Notes under the pieces: generated by a model | The model's input: the letters and a program-made list of their open reading frames with translations, nothing else | What the model was told of the DNA's origin: nothing | The model's database searches: none | Source: Combretum micranthum | Taxonomy: Eukaryota > Streptophyta > Magnoliopsida > Myrtales > Combretaceae | NCBI GenBank assembly: GCA_024138025.1 | Contig: JAMXBD010001442.1 | Span: forward strand, 306,494-370,493 | Length of the DNA stretch: 64,000 bases | Reading direction: 5' to 3' | Translations under genes and position numbers: made by a program | Shown: piece by piece, positions 23,851-35,791 of the stretch | Layout of the letters: each line of letters opens with the position of its first letter | Position numbering within the stretch: the first letter of the stretch is position 1

Positions 23851-24451
23851 TAGAGCTGAGCATACGGACCATGACATGCGGACTGGCCTGTTTACCCGCT
23901 TAAAAAAGGAGGTTACAACCAATTTTTTCTTGCCAATTTAAATGTGGGCCAAATTGGTTCTACCTTTTTAGCCCGCAGGCTGGCCCATGATCGGTCAAGG
24001 GCGGTCGGTGGGCCAAGAGTTAAAAAATAAGGAAAAAAAAGAGAAAAAGTTTAAGATTAAGAATAATATAATAATATATTAATGATTATTTATGATTTAT
24101 TATGAAAGAAAATAAATTGATACATGCATCATAAGTATTATAACATTTTTTAAGCATATATTTATTAATTTAAACGTAATATGATACCTAATAAATCATT
24201 TAAAAAACTTGTTTTTATTTATAGATAGTCAAAATGGTAACAAAATTAATCTTTAATATATGTAAATCCTAAAATATATAAATATTTTAATTTTTATATA
24301 AACTAACATAAAAAAATAATTATTTTCATGTGCCTCATGGGGCTCCCTGTTTAGCCCTTGAGTCAGGTCAGGGCTAGAAAATTTATCCCTAGCCTGTTTA
24401 ATCTGTGGATTGACGCAAGCTAGCCCAATCCAACCCATTTGCCTACCTTTA
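23851..24451. mobile_element. Non-autonomous hAT element in unit B
   Basis: 601 bp, the sister of 18288-18902. The left end is TAGAGCTGAGCATACGG; the right end reads TAAAGGTAGGCAAATGGG on the other strand. The flanking 8-mers ATATTAAC (23843-23850) and TTATTAAC (24452-24459) agree at seven of eight positions, a clearer target duplication than in unit A. No transposase is encoded. Confidence 0.8.
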
Positions 24452-25099
24452 TTATTAACCATGAAGGCTTTTATTATTTTTTTTTTAAAGAATATTTTTA
24501 AGAGCATTAATTTGGAATGCAACCCTAGGTGCTATTTGTTTTGAGTTCTATTTATTAATGGAAAATTCTTTATATCCTGAAAAGTAGAATGTTTTTAAGT
24601 TGGCAAACTTCATAAAAATCTTGTTTCTTCAAAATACTTGGATAATAAAATACTAAGATAATTGATAATAAAACATATTTTATAATGTGAGTAAATGATT
24701 GGTAAAAAAAGTTTATAAATAGATGAGAAAATAAGTTTTTATAATTAATAAGTTGTTTTTTCAAAAATAAGTTATGAATGAATCTTTATTTTTCAAAATT
24801 AAGAAATTGTCCCATTTTTCTTTAAACATTAAAAAATAAAAAGAAATTTTTCTATAAAATATTTTCATAAAAATAAGCAAGGCCTTAATTTATAAAAAAA
24901 ATTATACTAAAAATTTCTCTATCTTACATCCAATATATGTCTAATCATACCCAAGTATTTTGATGGTCAATACCATAATGTTAAATTTAAAAAACGAGAA
25001 TGGTTTGATATGAAATGAAATGAATTTGACTTGTAATGAAGCAATTCATAATGAATAACAAGATTAACAATTCTAGAAATGTTCACAAAACCAAACGAA

Positions 25100-25122
25100 A
25101 TATATATATATATATATATATA
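25100..25122. repeat. (TA)n microsatellite in unit B
   Basis: Homologue of 19554-19572, with a few more TA units. Confidence 0.8.
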
Positions 25123-25241
25123 GTGTATATATAAAAATGCTCTTAGTAATAAGTGATAAACATAGATGATAAATACATTATAAAATGAATAAAATAATTG
25201 AATTAGATATACATTAAACAAAGCAAAATAGAATCATGATT

Positions 25242-25401
25242 TTCACTATCAGAAGATAGTCTTGCAATTTAAAAAAACAATAAAAATGCTTCTAAACATG
25301 AAAAAGGGATTGGAATTGCTATTCACCATCAGAAGATAGTCTTGCAATTTAAAAAAACAATAAAAATGCTTCTAAACATGAAAAAGGGATTGGAATTGCT
25401 A
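25242..25401. repeat. 80-bp tandem duplication private to unit B
   Basis: The text from 'agaagatagtcttgcaattt' to 'ggattggaattgctattca' is present twice with a period of 80. Unit A has it once (from about 19690). The two copies are almost identical, so this is younger than the 5.6-kb duplication. Confidence 0.9.
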
Positions 25402-25655
25402 TTCATGCTGCATAACAAACATGCAATATATCAAAGGAAACTTATTGGTTTGAAAGCGATACACTAGATGGCTAAAAAATGTACCCAGCAGTGTGATCTA
25501 GCAAGAAAAAAACATTTCACATTGCATTTCCATGAACAAAATTCACTCAATTTCCTATCATGTTATAAGCTAACTTTCACAATCAATCTAAATAAACAAA
25601 TATACAGAAAGAAAACCAGAACTTGCAAGCTTGTTCATTGAACAACACTCCCTAT

Positions 25656-28600
25656 TTATATATTCCCGCCCTCAACAGAAGATGCATCAGAAGCTGAATC
25701 GTCCGATGTAGAGCTCAAGGAGGATGTATCCAATGGGCTTCCACTCTCACTGTCAGAAGTTCCAGATGGTCTCCCATCAACGGGTTGTTTCAAGAACCAA
25801 TACATGATACTTGCGGTCAATGTAAGGATCATCTTTTGGTTGACCTGATCGATTGAAAACTGAAAGAATTAGCATCTGCTAACATAATCTTAAAATGCAT
25901 CAAAAGTCAAAACGAAACAAAAAAATAAAAGAAGGAAAGGGAAGGACAGTAAAAGCTAGACATACAAGTCATCACATAGATAAGAGTATCTTAGAATTAC
26001 CATGCAGATTAAAATTAGCACTTAAAATACCTAAGTTTGGTGCCTACAAGATTTCATCAAGCATAAATATGAGTACCAAGAGAGCATGAACTTAATGCAT
26101 TTCTGTAGCAATTGCCTTGGGAATCAACAACTTGCATTAATAGAATATTTGATGCAATATGGTAAAATTTTAAGAATGCTCATCCGGAAAAACAGTCATT
26201 GACAACCATTTTTGCTAAGGTTTGACATTAAAATGCCACATTGCATTTATGTCTTCTTTCTTCAAATTTTCTCTGAATGATCCAAAACCAGGATGGAAAA
26301 ATGCAGCAGGCTATAAAATAAAGAACTTCAAATAATTCCCTAAGGATGATGATGTTTGGCATAAGTGCAAGCCAACAGGATAAAAAAATGTACGTACGCA
26401 TCCTGTTTCACTAGCATCATGTCTGTACAAGTCCAGACACGCCAAGATGCACCATGGCTAAGATATGAAAAATTACCTCGGTTATATCTTCTGGTAGCAA
26501 AAATATCGAACATCCAAGTTTCCTTGCAATACTGATTATGTAGGTGGCATTCATCTTTTTCTCCTCATCTACATTTTCCAATGTTGTGTAAAGACATCGT
26601 TAATTACTAATGAGCAAGATCATGTTTCTGGTACGTATAGCACAAAATATTGTACCAAACTGAATAAAAGTAAAAGCACTGCACTTTCATGTTTGATAGG
26701 CATCTACTGAAATGAAATGAATCTTGATCACTAATGTGTTCTACTTTTAAATGTAAAAAAAAGAACAAGGAAAACATATCAGATCATTCTTTATGTTTTT
26801 TTATAATCTGTTAAGGTTAGCAACACAACCATCTAATCTAAAAGTTTAAGCTTATAGATGTGGTGTGAGCTATTATATTTATTATTTAACACTCCCCTCA
26901 CTTTGTGAGCCAGACTTTGATTTTGACTGCGGCCTATCAAGTGGACAACTTAATTTTTATCCTGCTCTGACACCATGTTAAGATTAGCACCACAACCATC
27001 TAATCTAAAAGTTTAAGGTTATAAACAAGCTGTAGACTGTTATATTTATTATTTAACATAATCAAATTCATCATTCTACAAATCTATGTAAGGAAGAAAC
27101 TACATTACAAAAATAGTATTTCCCAAAAGAATATTAAGTTAGACCTGTTTCAAACTTTACAAGTAATAATATCTTTTAAAAGAAGAATTGGGAAAGAAAA
27201 AAATACCGGTTATTCCTCTTGTAACAAGGCTCCAATTTACAGCTCTGGGTTGCACGGAGCTAAGAAGATCCAGGAAGAAAATCCCATCTGACAGAGTCTT
27301 ATCCTGAGGAACACAAGCAACAATAGATTGGTAACCGTGGATCCTTGCTCCACAAAATGAACAGCGCAGGATGGCAACATCACTTAACTCATAACCATAT
27401 TGGACAAAGAGCACCATACCTTAAAACTCTTCATTCGACTCTTTCTTCCTGTATTGCTTACTTTGCTATTGGCCCATTCTAGGATATCAGCATCACCAAT
27501 CTCCTTTCCATTAGAATGAAACCTTAGGTTCTTCAGAAGTTGGAGAATGTTATATCTCATTAGCTGCCAGAGATAGGCTGAAAAGAGCAGCCAAACTATA
27601 GTTAAACTTTCTCCTCAAATCATGCATAAAAACATGGCAATATGGAGGATGCAGTTCGAGAGAACATACCTAAGATTAACTTTTTATTTCCTTGCACTAT
27701 ATCATTTCCTGCAACATTGACCAAGGAAAACTTCAACTGTTTTCCTATTTTAACAACTTGGTTACAGTTTTCTACTTTCTTGAATGGCATCTTTATTGGA
27801 GGCCTATTTGCTATCTTCCAATTGACAATTCCTGGGGATATTTTGTCCAGTGCTTCAAGTAACACCCACCTAACAGCCACAGAGGACAATTTACTTCATC
27901 TCCAAACAGAGCATATCCAAAACATTAAAGTAATACAATTATCCCACTTAAAAGAACAATCAGAACATACAACCATTAACATGTTCTGCATATTATTGCT
28001 TTCAGTTTAGAAGCTGATTCATACATCATTAAGCAAGAAGAATTTTTATGAGATCATAAAGTCTCTAAAGAAAGCAAGTAGCACATGCATAAGGAAGATA
28101 AATCTCACCCATTCCTGACATCTTCAAAGACATTGTTTATATACGTTGAATTGCCAAGACTGTTAAGCCAAAAGCGAAATGCTTTTTCTTCTCTGGATAC
28201 TTGGGAGTCCTCCGGAGAAGTTTCAAGAAATGAAATTTGCTTTGTTTGGGTCGAGAGACCATTTCTACATGGAAAAAGAAATAAATAAACTCAGATCTCA
28301 TTTTCTCCTAGCTAGAAAGAGAGAGAAGTATGAATGAAAAATTTCATGTAAATAAAGATTTCAAGTAATGCAACTAATGTAATGAACCATGTAAGTAGCT
28401 TCAACTATATAGAACTATATCTTTAGTATTTCTTGATTGGACTGAGATCAGATAAATGTCTACACAAGCACAAAAATGGAGATGCCGTAATTCCCTTGGT
28501 TCTTAATGCAATGTTGTCCTCTAAACAACAGGGTTACATGCAAGTGCAGGAAACACCAAAAATGAAGACAATGAAGCAGCTCGACTTCAATATTAAAAAT

Positions 28601-31600
28601 GGAACTGTGATCAAAGAAACATTTGTTCCGTCAATTCAGCACCTTCTAATTAACCGGTTTCCCAACTGCTGGAAATTATTGAAATCCTAACTACCTATAT
28701 AGCTGCAAGACATGCTGCTAAGCAGAACAAGTCAATTCACATGTTCTAATAAGATTTAGAGAGGATATGAGCAAATGTCTTCACTGCGTTCATTTTTATT
28801 AATAACATTAAAGCACCATATTCTAAGATACCTAAATCAAAGCCTTGGGTGACCTGCCAAACACTTGATCTAAAAGCCATGTCCTCTTAAACATGTTATA
28901 CAAGGAAAAGTTGATAAGAAAAATACAGCTACCTGAGACACCATGAACAATAATATTTCAAAAGCATTTCAGGGAAAGAACAATGTTCAGACATGGACTT
29001 CAGGGACAAATTGTTCTTGATACTCCATTCTAAAATAGATTACGGTACCTTTGGTGTTCTTTAGTCTATCCAGAGATTGATATCTTACCTAAGCTGGAAA
29101 ATATGTGCTACAAAAGCAAGATTGAGATTTGGAGACCCTTCCACAATATCTCTTGCAGTAAGATATCTTTTGCAACCCATCCTATCAGCATGTTGAAGAA
29201 CTAACATTGCTCTTTCTAAAGGATCTTTCACTTTGAATATGGATTTATCTCCATGCTCTGGAGCAAGCACATTTAATAGATGAGCGTACGCTTCGGCATC
29301 CTGCAGGTTAATGCATTAAACAATCAAATTGCAGACAGTATTGCTAGATTATACCATATCACTAATAGATGACTCCAAATAAAGTCTTTATTGTTTTAAG
29401 TAAGAATTTACAACTTAAATTTTTTGAGAATTCTCAAGAGACAAGTTTCTGCTGACAAATTTATCTTGACACGAAATTATTAGCGAGAAGGTGAAATTAA
29501 TTTTAATGAAATCCAAAGTTGCTGTCAAAATACATTGAAGAGCACAAGCAAATCGTCAAATGGGTCAAAGTCATATCACCATTCATTGTCAAAGTGCATC
29601 ACATGGTAAAAAGAAAATACTCTGTTAATAAATTTTAGTTTCCATTAAATTCATTACCTTTACATCAGAAGAGAAGTTAGTAACTATTCTCCCATATCCT
29701 GCTTTCTTCAACTGAAAATTCATCCACCTCAACAATATTTTTTCTGGTGGTAAGCTCATCAGCTCTTCCACATCCTGCAAGTATCTTATATGATTTCAGA
29801 TGACAACGAAGATTCAATTTCCAGAGACGCACAACCTCCTAATGCACAGATAGATCAAAAACTTCACCTTACTATCACCAACCAACTCCACCAGTTGAGG
29901 AGTTTTCTTCAAGTTGAGGTCTGCTAACAATTGTATCTGAAAGGTTAATAGAAGTATTATTTGATTTCAGTACTTTTCAAATCTATCATCATTTTGGCTC
30001 ATCAACATCCCAGAAGTAGAAAAATTATGTTTACCAAAATAAATGAATAATCAAATAAATAATTATGAAGACCTTACCTTAATGATTTGGGAAATTAATC
30101 CGAGCACAAGATGGCGCTGCACATAAGAATGCATGTAGTTACATATACTCACAAAAGAAATATGCAGTTAATACAGCAAAAAAACCAAGCAGGAAAAAAG
30201 ATTCTAAACTCAAGGGCACCAAAAACCCCTGCATCACCACTCTTGAAGTAAATTCACTCTTTGAACACTTAATCATGAGAAAGGAACGTATATATACCCT
30301 TCCTTCAATGAAATCTTGAGTTCCTATATTAACAACCGTACATCCAATTGCCTTTGCAGAATTCAGGCAAAGTGTGTGGTTTTCATTTCTTTCCCATGGA
30401 TTCAGCATTCTCTTAGTATTGATTGCTCGCTCATCAATTGTCCCAGGAACAGCGACATTGATAAGCTTGCTGCAATAAACAACAGAACTTTCTTCATCAA
30501 AACTGCAAGCATATACCAAAAAGCAGGAAAAAAAAATTGCTCCCATCATACCATAGAAGAACACCATCCTTGGCAATTTCAAACAGATCATTTGTTGTCG
30601 GGTCTATAGGAAGATACTTCCTCAAAAACTCATCCTCTTTAAGGTAGTTATTCATGTGGGCAACATAAGATGCTTTCTCAGATTCACTTATGGTGTGAAG
30701 CAGAGTAGTGGTAGCTGCCTTTAGAAAAGCGGAAGAATTTTTCGTACCAGTGCCTGTCCTGGCACTTACATGTGATTGTAATTTCAAGTAGAGCTGCAAC
30801 AAGAAAAAGATGTCTTTCGATTCAAAACTGCATATTTCATTGGAGACAAGGAAAGGAAACTCTCAAATGAGAACTGCAAGCAAAAGAGAAACACAAAAAG
30901 GAGAAGAAAAATTTTGAATTCTCTGAATCCAGTATAAAATGGACTAGCCAACATTACTTCTATTAGAAAACCGATCATATGATACCATCAAATTTCATAA
31001 CATATTGATGTCATCACACTTTCGTTATCTTTTCTAATGATCAAAAAGAGAAATCCTAAGAATGATCAACAAAAGAGTTCGGAGATATGGTTTAGCTGAT
31101 CATCATCAGTTTATCAATCCAATAGTTTAAACAACACTCATTAGTACTTACTCACCTTTAAGAAATCCTCAAAATCGACTTCATCATCCATATTCTGATA
31201 CAAATCCTGAATGAAAGATTCTCTCTCTTTCACAGTCAGATTCTCTCCTATCACTTTTAATCTGGACATTTTCGATGGCAAATCTCCAAATGTAAGCTTC
31301 CCATTTCTCTTTTCATGCTCATGAACTGCATCGTTAAACCATCTTCATCACACCATATTCAAAGCACCCCAAAAAAAAGCACTAAAACTTGCAATAGAAG
31401 CTCGACTTAAGCACATAAAACACAAAATCTAAAAGATCTAGGCCATTGATCACTACTAGCTCCATATAAGTGAAGAACCAGATTCTGAAACCAAAAAGAT
31501 CCAAACTTTACAAAGACAGTTACGAACAAAGATACTGCAAAGTAAAAAAGTTTTAGGAGATTCATGATGATTTAACAATCCGGGAAGTGTTAGAATATGT

Positions 31601-31698
31601 TAAAAACTTACGTGGGATTTTAAGCTTCTGAGCTCGACTTGAGTGAACTGATTTTGAAGCCATGGATCTGAGACTAAAATACCAACATAACCAGACAT
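25656..31698 (-). CDS. FIM: Fimbrin, plant actin-bundling protein, 14 coding exons
   Basis: Cross-links actin filaments through four calponin-homology (CH) domains arranged as two actin-binding modules. Coding exons, high to low: 31698-31612, 31325-31156, 30793-30552, 30469-30298, 30116-30078, 29936-29868, 29774-29658, 29300-29089, 28264-28109, 27869-27670, 27577-27420, 27303-27207, 26568-26477, 25844-25656. All introns are GT-AG with consistent phases. Product about 666 aa, a normal fimbrin length. It starts [22 protein letters not shown]1 is roughly residues 122-245 ('[19 protein letters not shown]'), CH2 265-373 ('[16 protein letters not shown]'), CH3 394-500 ('[15 protein letters not shown]', '[16 protein letters not shown]'), CH4 519-620, then an acidic serine-rich tail. 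Exon 2 reads 'FMSMKRE' in phase with exon 1 but then needs one extra base (A run at 31304-31306) to reach '[13 protein letters not shown]'. Alternatively, an AG 8 nt into the exon restores the frame without that base. The paralogue number is not assigned. Confidence 0.92.
26809..27058 (-). mobile_element. Complete 250-bp TRIM (miniature LTR retrotransposon) in fimbrin intron 12
   Basis: Two direct terminal repeats of 83 bp (26809-26891 and 26976-27058), both TG...CA, flank 84 bp. On the - strand the first repeat is followed at once by TGGTGTCAGAGC (26975-26964), close to the plant initiator-methionine tRNA primer site TGGTATCAGAGC. A purine tract, AAAGTGAGGGGAG, directly precedes the second repeat (about 26904-26892). 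The element is flanked by TAATC on both sides (26804-26808 and 27059-27063), a perfect 5-bp target duplication. It encodes nothing, as expected for TRIM/SMART elements, which must be mobilised by enzymes from other elements. The two LTRs differ at several sites, so the insertion is not very recent. Confidence 0.93.
28265..29088 (-). other. Fimbrin intron 8
   Basis: The longest internal intron apart from introns 12 and 13 (824 bp). It contains AT-rich text and a chance frame at 28433-28690 on the + strand. No repeat or RNA gene is seen. Confidence 0.6.
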
Positions 31699-32030
31699 GT
31701 TTGAATTGCTTCTTTTAATCGTTCTTCGTTGGAGATAAGAACTGAAAGAAGGGGCGAAAAGAAAAAAGAAAAAAAAATGTGTTTGTGTATGTGTATTTAT
31801 TATATGTAATCACTAAAGCACATACACAACACACAGACGCAAAGGGAGGAAGCTGAGCGTTCTAGCTTTAGCTTGTGAGGAGAGGGGAGGAGGAGTGTGT
31901 TTGTTTTAGTTTCTCTATCTAACAGTCTCTTTCTTCTTTTTTGGTGCTCAATACCCAACACTTTGGGACGATGAAGAGCTGTCAAGAGTTCAAAATGTCT
32001 GTACTTTGTTTTTTGAGAATTCAAATTTCT
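31699..32030 (-). promoter_or_regulatory. Fimbrin 5' leader and putative promoter
   Basis: Read on the - strand, the stretch just before the ATG is pyrimidine-rich (C/T tracts opposite 31750-31780 and 31870-31895), as is usual in plant leaders. A possible TATA motif, TATAATAAATAC, lies opposite 31796-31807, about 100 bp above the ATG; whether it drives transcription cannot be told. No other gene starts here. Confidence 0.3.
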
Positions 32031-32436
32031 CTCTCTCTGGCTTTACTTTGGGCGGTTGGCCACTGTTACAAATTTACAAATGGCCACGGGGCCATAGTGT
32101 TTCTAAATAACTTTGTTTTAATGACTAATATGCCCTCGGAGTTGGCAGGAACTTTTACACCATTATAATATTTATTTAACCATTTTTTGTAACTAATTTT
32201 ATGTCAAGGTTGTTAGTGCAAAGATCTAAGCCATCTTTCTACTAAGTTCTTAAGGGAATAACACATGTCTAGGTTTTTTATGAAAAAAAATACATAAATA
32301 TAAATTATATAAAATATATATATATATATTAAAATAGTGTTGCTATGCCTCATCTTAAATCGAAGATATAAAGATTTATACTTGTATCATATTTTCTAGT
32401 GTAGATATAGCGACCTAGGAAAAAAAAATTTAGAAG

Positions 32437-32725
32437 TCTAATGCACTAACGCCTAGGACCTAGCTTAGACCCAGGAACTCCCTAGCCAGGTCATACCTAC
32501 ACTATTCATATAAAAATAAATTTTCACTATTCATATAAAAATAATTTAAATAACTATTCCTATTTACTTATGATTATTTTTCATTTTCTCTTCTAAATTT
32601 CTTTTCCTTTCCTTTTTTATTTTTAATTTAGTTTAGACCTAAGGGGACTAGCCAAGTCTAATGTACTAGTGCTTAGGACCTAGCTTGGACCCAGGAACTC
32701 CCTAGCCAGGTCATAACCTACACAA
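32437..32725. repeat. Pair of direct repeats of about 70 bp
   Basis: 'taggacctagcttagaccc' followed by 'aggaactccctagccaggtc' at 32437-32505 recurs with few changes at 32657-32725. Between them is AT-rich DNA with a short doubled 'ctattcatataaaaataa'. The pair may be the ends of a small insertion; no target duplication could be assigned. Confidence 0.6.
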
Positions 32726-33021
32726 TACCCTACACAACACGAGATGCGTCTTGGTTTTAGTATTGTCAATGTTAGGTTAGGCTAGTTCACCAATTGCACG
32801 TAGCTTGTGCCGACCTCTCCTTCCAAATATATGAAAGAGAGTAGGAACTATAAATTGTGGTTCTATTTCAAATATATTATTGGACACAAAAGGTATCATA
32901 GGAAAATTACAAATAAATTGAAGAAATTATTGATGTATCACAATATAATGAAGATTATTGGGAATAAAGTTGACTTATATAATGCAAATATTATCAAAAT
33001 ATAAAAGATGAAAAATCCATT

Positions 33022-33843
33022 AATTTCACTTTAAGTGACTCAATTTTTTTTCCTATTTTATGTATAAGTTATTTAACAATTACAATTTGGGATGCAGCTA
33101 AGCTGGTTTGCTATGGCTCATATAAAACCAAAACATGCCTTGGTTACCTATTGGGTTTACCCGACCTCCCAAACTATATAATGACCCATTAAACAACATT
33201 TGTAGCCCTCTTTTTCCCATGTATATTATAATTATTAGTATTCTTATAACAACACAACTAGTATATTATAAGTAATATCTGTGCAAAATTGAACCTCATA
33301 AAATTTCTTCATATTTACAAGAAGATGGAGATAATAAATCGAAGTAAATATTTCATGGTAAGAAAACAAATTAACCCCATAGGGATTTATGTATCAAATC
33401 AGGTTCCTATATTAGATCTAAAATCTGGGATGCAGTTATTTCACTTTAAGTGACTCAATTTTATTTCCTATTTTATGTATAAGTTATTTAACAGTTACAA
33501 TTTGGGATGCAGCTAAGCTGGGTTTGCTATGGCTCATATAAAACCAAAACATGCCTTAGTTACCTATTGGGTTTACCCGACCTCCCAAACTATATAATGA
33601 CCCATTAAACAACATTTGTAGCCCTCTTTTTCCCATGTATATTATAATTATTAGTATTCTTATAACAACACAACTAGTATATTATAAGTAATATCTATGC
33701 AAAATTGAACCTCATAAAATTTCTTCATATTTACAAGAAGATGGAGATAATAAATCGAAGTAAATATTTCATGGTAAGAAAACAAATTAACCCTATAGGG
33801 ATTTATGTATCAAATTAGGTTCCTATATTAGATCTAAAATCTG
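33022..33843 (+). repeat. Tandem duplication, two units of about 415 bp
   Basis: The text starting 'tttcactttaagtgactcaa' at 33024 starts again at 33439. Both units end 'gatctaaaatctg' (33428 and 33843), and only a handful of substitutions are seen between them. Each unit has 'ggttacctattgggtttacc' and 'agcccTctttttcccatg'. No coding frame runs through. High identity suggests a recent event. Confidence 0.88.
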
Positions 33844-35791
33844 ACCTATACCCTATAGGGTTTTAAGGGAATGCCTGAAACCTAACACTAACACCTATAA
33901 TAACCTACCCGGTTGTATCCTTAATCATTACCCTAATCACTTTGATGATGGTCACATCTTTAACTCACCATACAACTTGTAAATGGTAGAGATAATGTAA
34001 GGGTCTTCTACATATATGCATATGATAAAACTTTTGATGATAATAAATAAAACGAAAACAACTACGATAAATCAATATCAACTTCAGAAAATTACAATTT
34101 ATTCTATCATGACCATGTTGATAGTTAATATGTAGAAGTCTTTAAAAAGTCACGTGAATTAATCTAAGTTTTTAATGATGATCAATAGAAATTGAGTTGA
34201 AAAAAATAAAAGCTTTGAGATGAATCATCCAAAGCACATTCTAACTCTTCTTAAAGTTCAACTTATGCCTCTCGTCACAACTTATAAAGGCAATCGTGGC
34301 TTTCCTATGTCCATGCTCCAAATGAAAGTCAATTGCAGTACATTTTGCTACTCACTCATCCTAAAACACATATGCCATCTCTCATGTAAGAGCTTCCCAT
34401 GGACAATCAATTCAACTCTACTTATAAAATTGAAGCTACCACAAGAAACTATCTTTAAAGTTATCAACACAACTTAAGGGTAGTCATGGATCGAAAATTT
34501 CTTTGACCTCTAAAGTAAGGATTTTGGGTTATAGTCGAAGCTATTATAGTTAATGGAAGAACATCACTTCTTCAACATGTTTCACAGAGGGCCAATGTTG
34601 GATCATTTTTCATGTCCTCTAAATGAAGTACATACAAGAATGTACTAACCCAATCAACTATGTGGCCCCAATTTACATATTTATATCACATGTAAAAGAT
34701 CAAACGAACAATAAAGTGTCTAACTCATATATAAAGATAGCCATGAAGGTTTACATTGTGTTCACAATCTTAGTATGGAATGATAACTTTTATCCTACTA
34801 CCCTAATGGAGTGATGGAACCTCACATGTCTCATTGTGGCTTAGCTAATTATCTAGCAAGAGATGACTATCCCGATCTTCACTCTTTTAATAAGGCTAGT
34901 TATGTTTCTCAATTCACTAAGACCTCTCCTATGTCAAAATAATGGAGAGGAAACAATGACCTTCCTACACACTGATAAGGCACCAAGATCAATTTCTTTC
35001 AAGATACCCTCTTATCTAACTCAATCCTTTCTAGAGGGATGCATGCCACTCAAGCAACGGTTAATGTAATGTAACCTAATATAATGGGGTTAGTGGAGAC
35101 TAAGATGAATGCTTAAACTTTGTACCACTATATTCAGTATTTTATGCCCTTTACCAAAGTAAATTATGGTTAACTAGCAAAGCGGTGAAGTATGGGGCAT
35201 TCTTCTACTCTAAAAGATGGATATCATGGAGATGAACATGACAACTCAATCTAGTTAAGATCTTCATGTCCGTATCCAAGCAAAATTCTAGAGCCTCAAG
35301 GTCCTAAGGATTGACTACAATCCTAGAAAATCAAACTCAATTATTCACTTAGTAGCAAGTAAATGCACAAGAAGGAGGAAGCCTCCTAGATAGATTTTGT
35401 TTCTCCTAATTTTGTTTTGCATCTTCTTGTTTAAAATAAAAGTACACATGATATGGACATCTTTGAATTTGTGTTAATTAGCTTTGTTTGAAGTCTTTAT
35501 TAGTTTTTGTTAGTGGTTAATTATTTGTTTTTGCTTTAAGGACTTCGTTGTTGACATTTGTCATTGTATTGGACACTATGTTATGTTAATTACTAGTTAA
35601 TGACAATATTATATTGAAAGAAAAAAAAAAAGAGAATTTTAAGTTTCTCTAATTAAATGTTATCACTTGGAGATGTTGCCCCCACAGAAGGTAAGTACAT
35701 TGCCTAAGAAGCAATTTAATTTATATTAGAACTCCGCTAATGTATGACGCACATAACTTGTAATGAGTCAAACTTATCACATGCCCTTACT
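33844..35791. other. Unassigned stretch, possibly decayed transposon
   Basis: 34200-35350 has balanced base composition and short open frames (for example 34220-34477 and 34863-35069), but none shows a family I recognise. It may be an old element; there is no LTR, inverted end or domain to prove it. Confidence 0.3.

Larger units (their letters stand above)
20298..25912. repeat. Tandem duplication, unit B (about 5.62 kb), attached to the fimbrin gene
   Basis: Second copy of the segment at 14671-20297, in direct orientation and immediately adjacent. Right edge: the shared text runs through GTCAAAA (25906-25912), after which unit B continues into unique fimbrin intron 13, while unit A goes on into the start of unit B. 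Because the gene enters from the right, unit B is the copy used in the standard gene model. It also contains a private 80-bp tandem duplication at 25242-25401. Confidence 0.9.

Noticed and set aside
34220..35069. Possible transposon-encoded protein on the + strand
   Set aside because: Short open frames with fairly balanced composition, but no motif of any transposase or pol domain could be identified.
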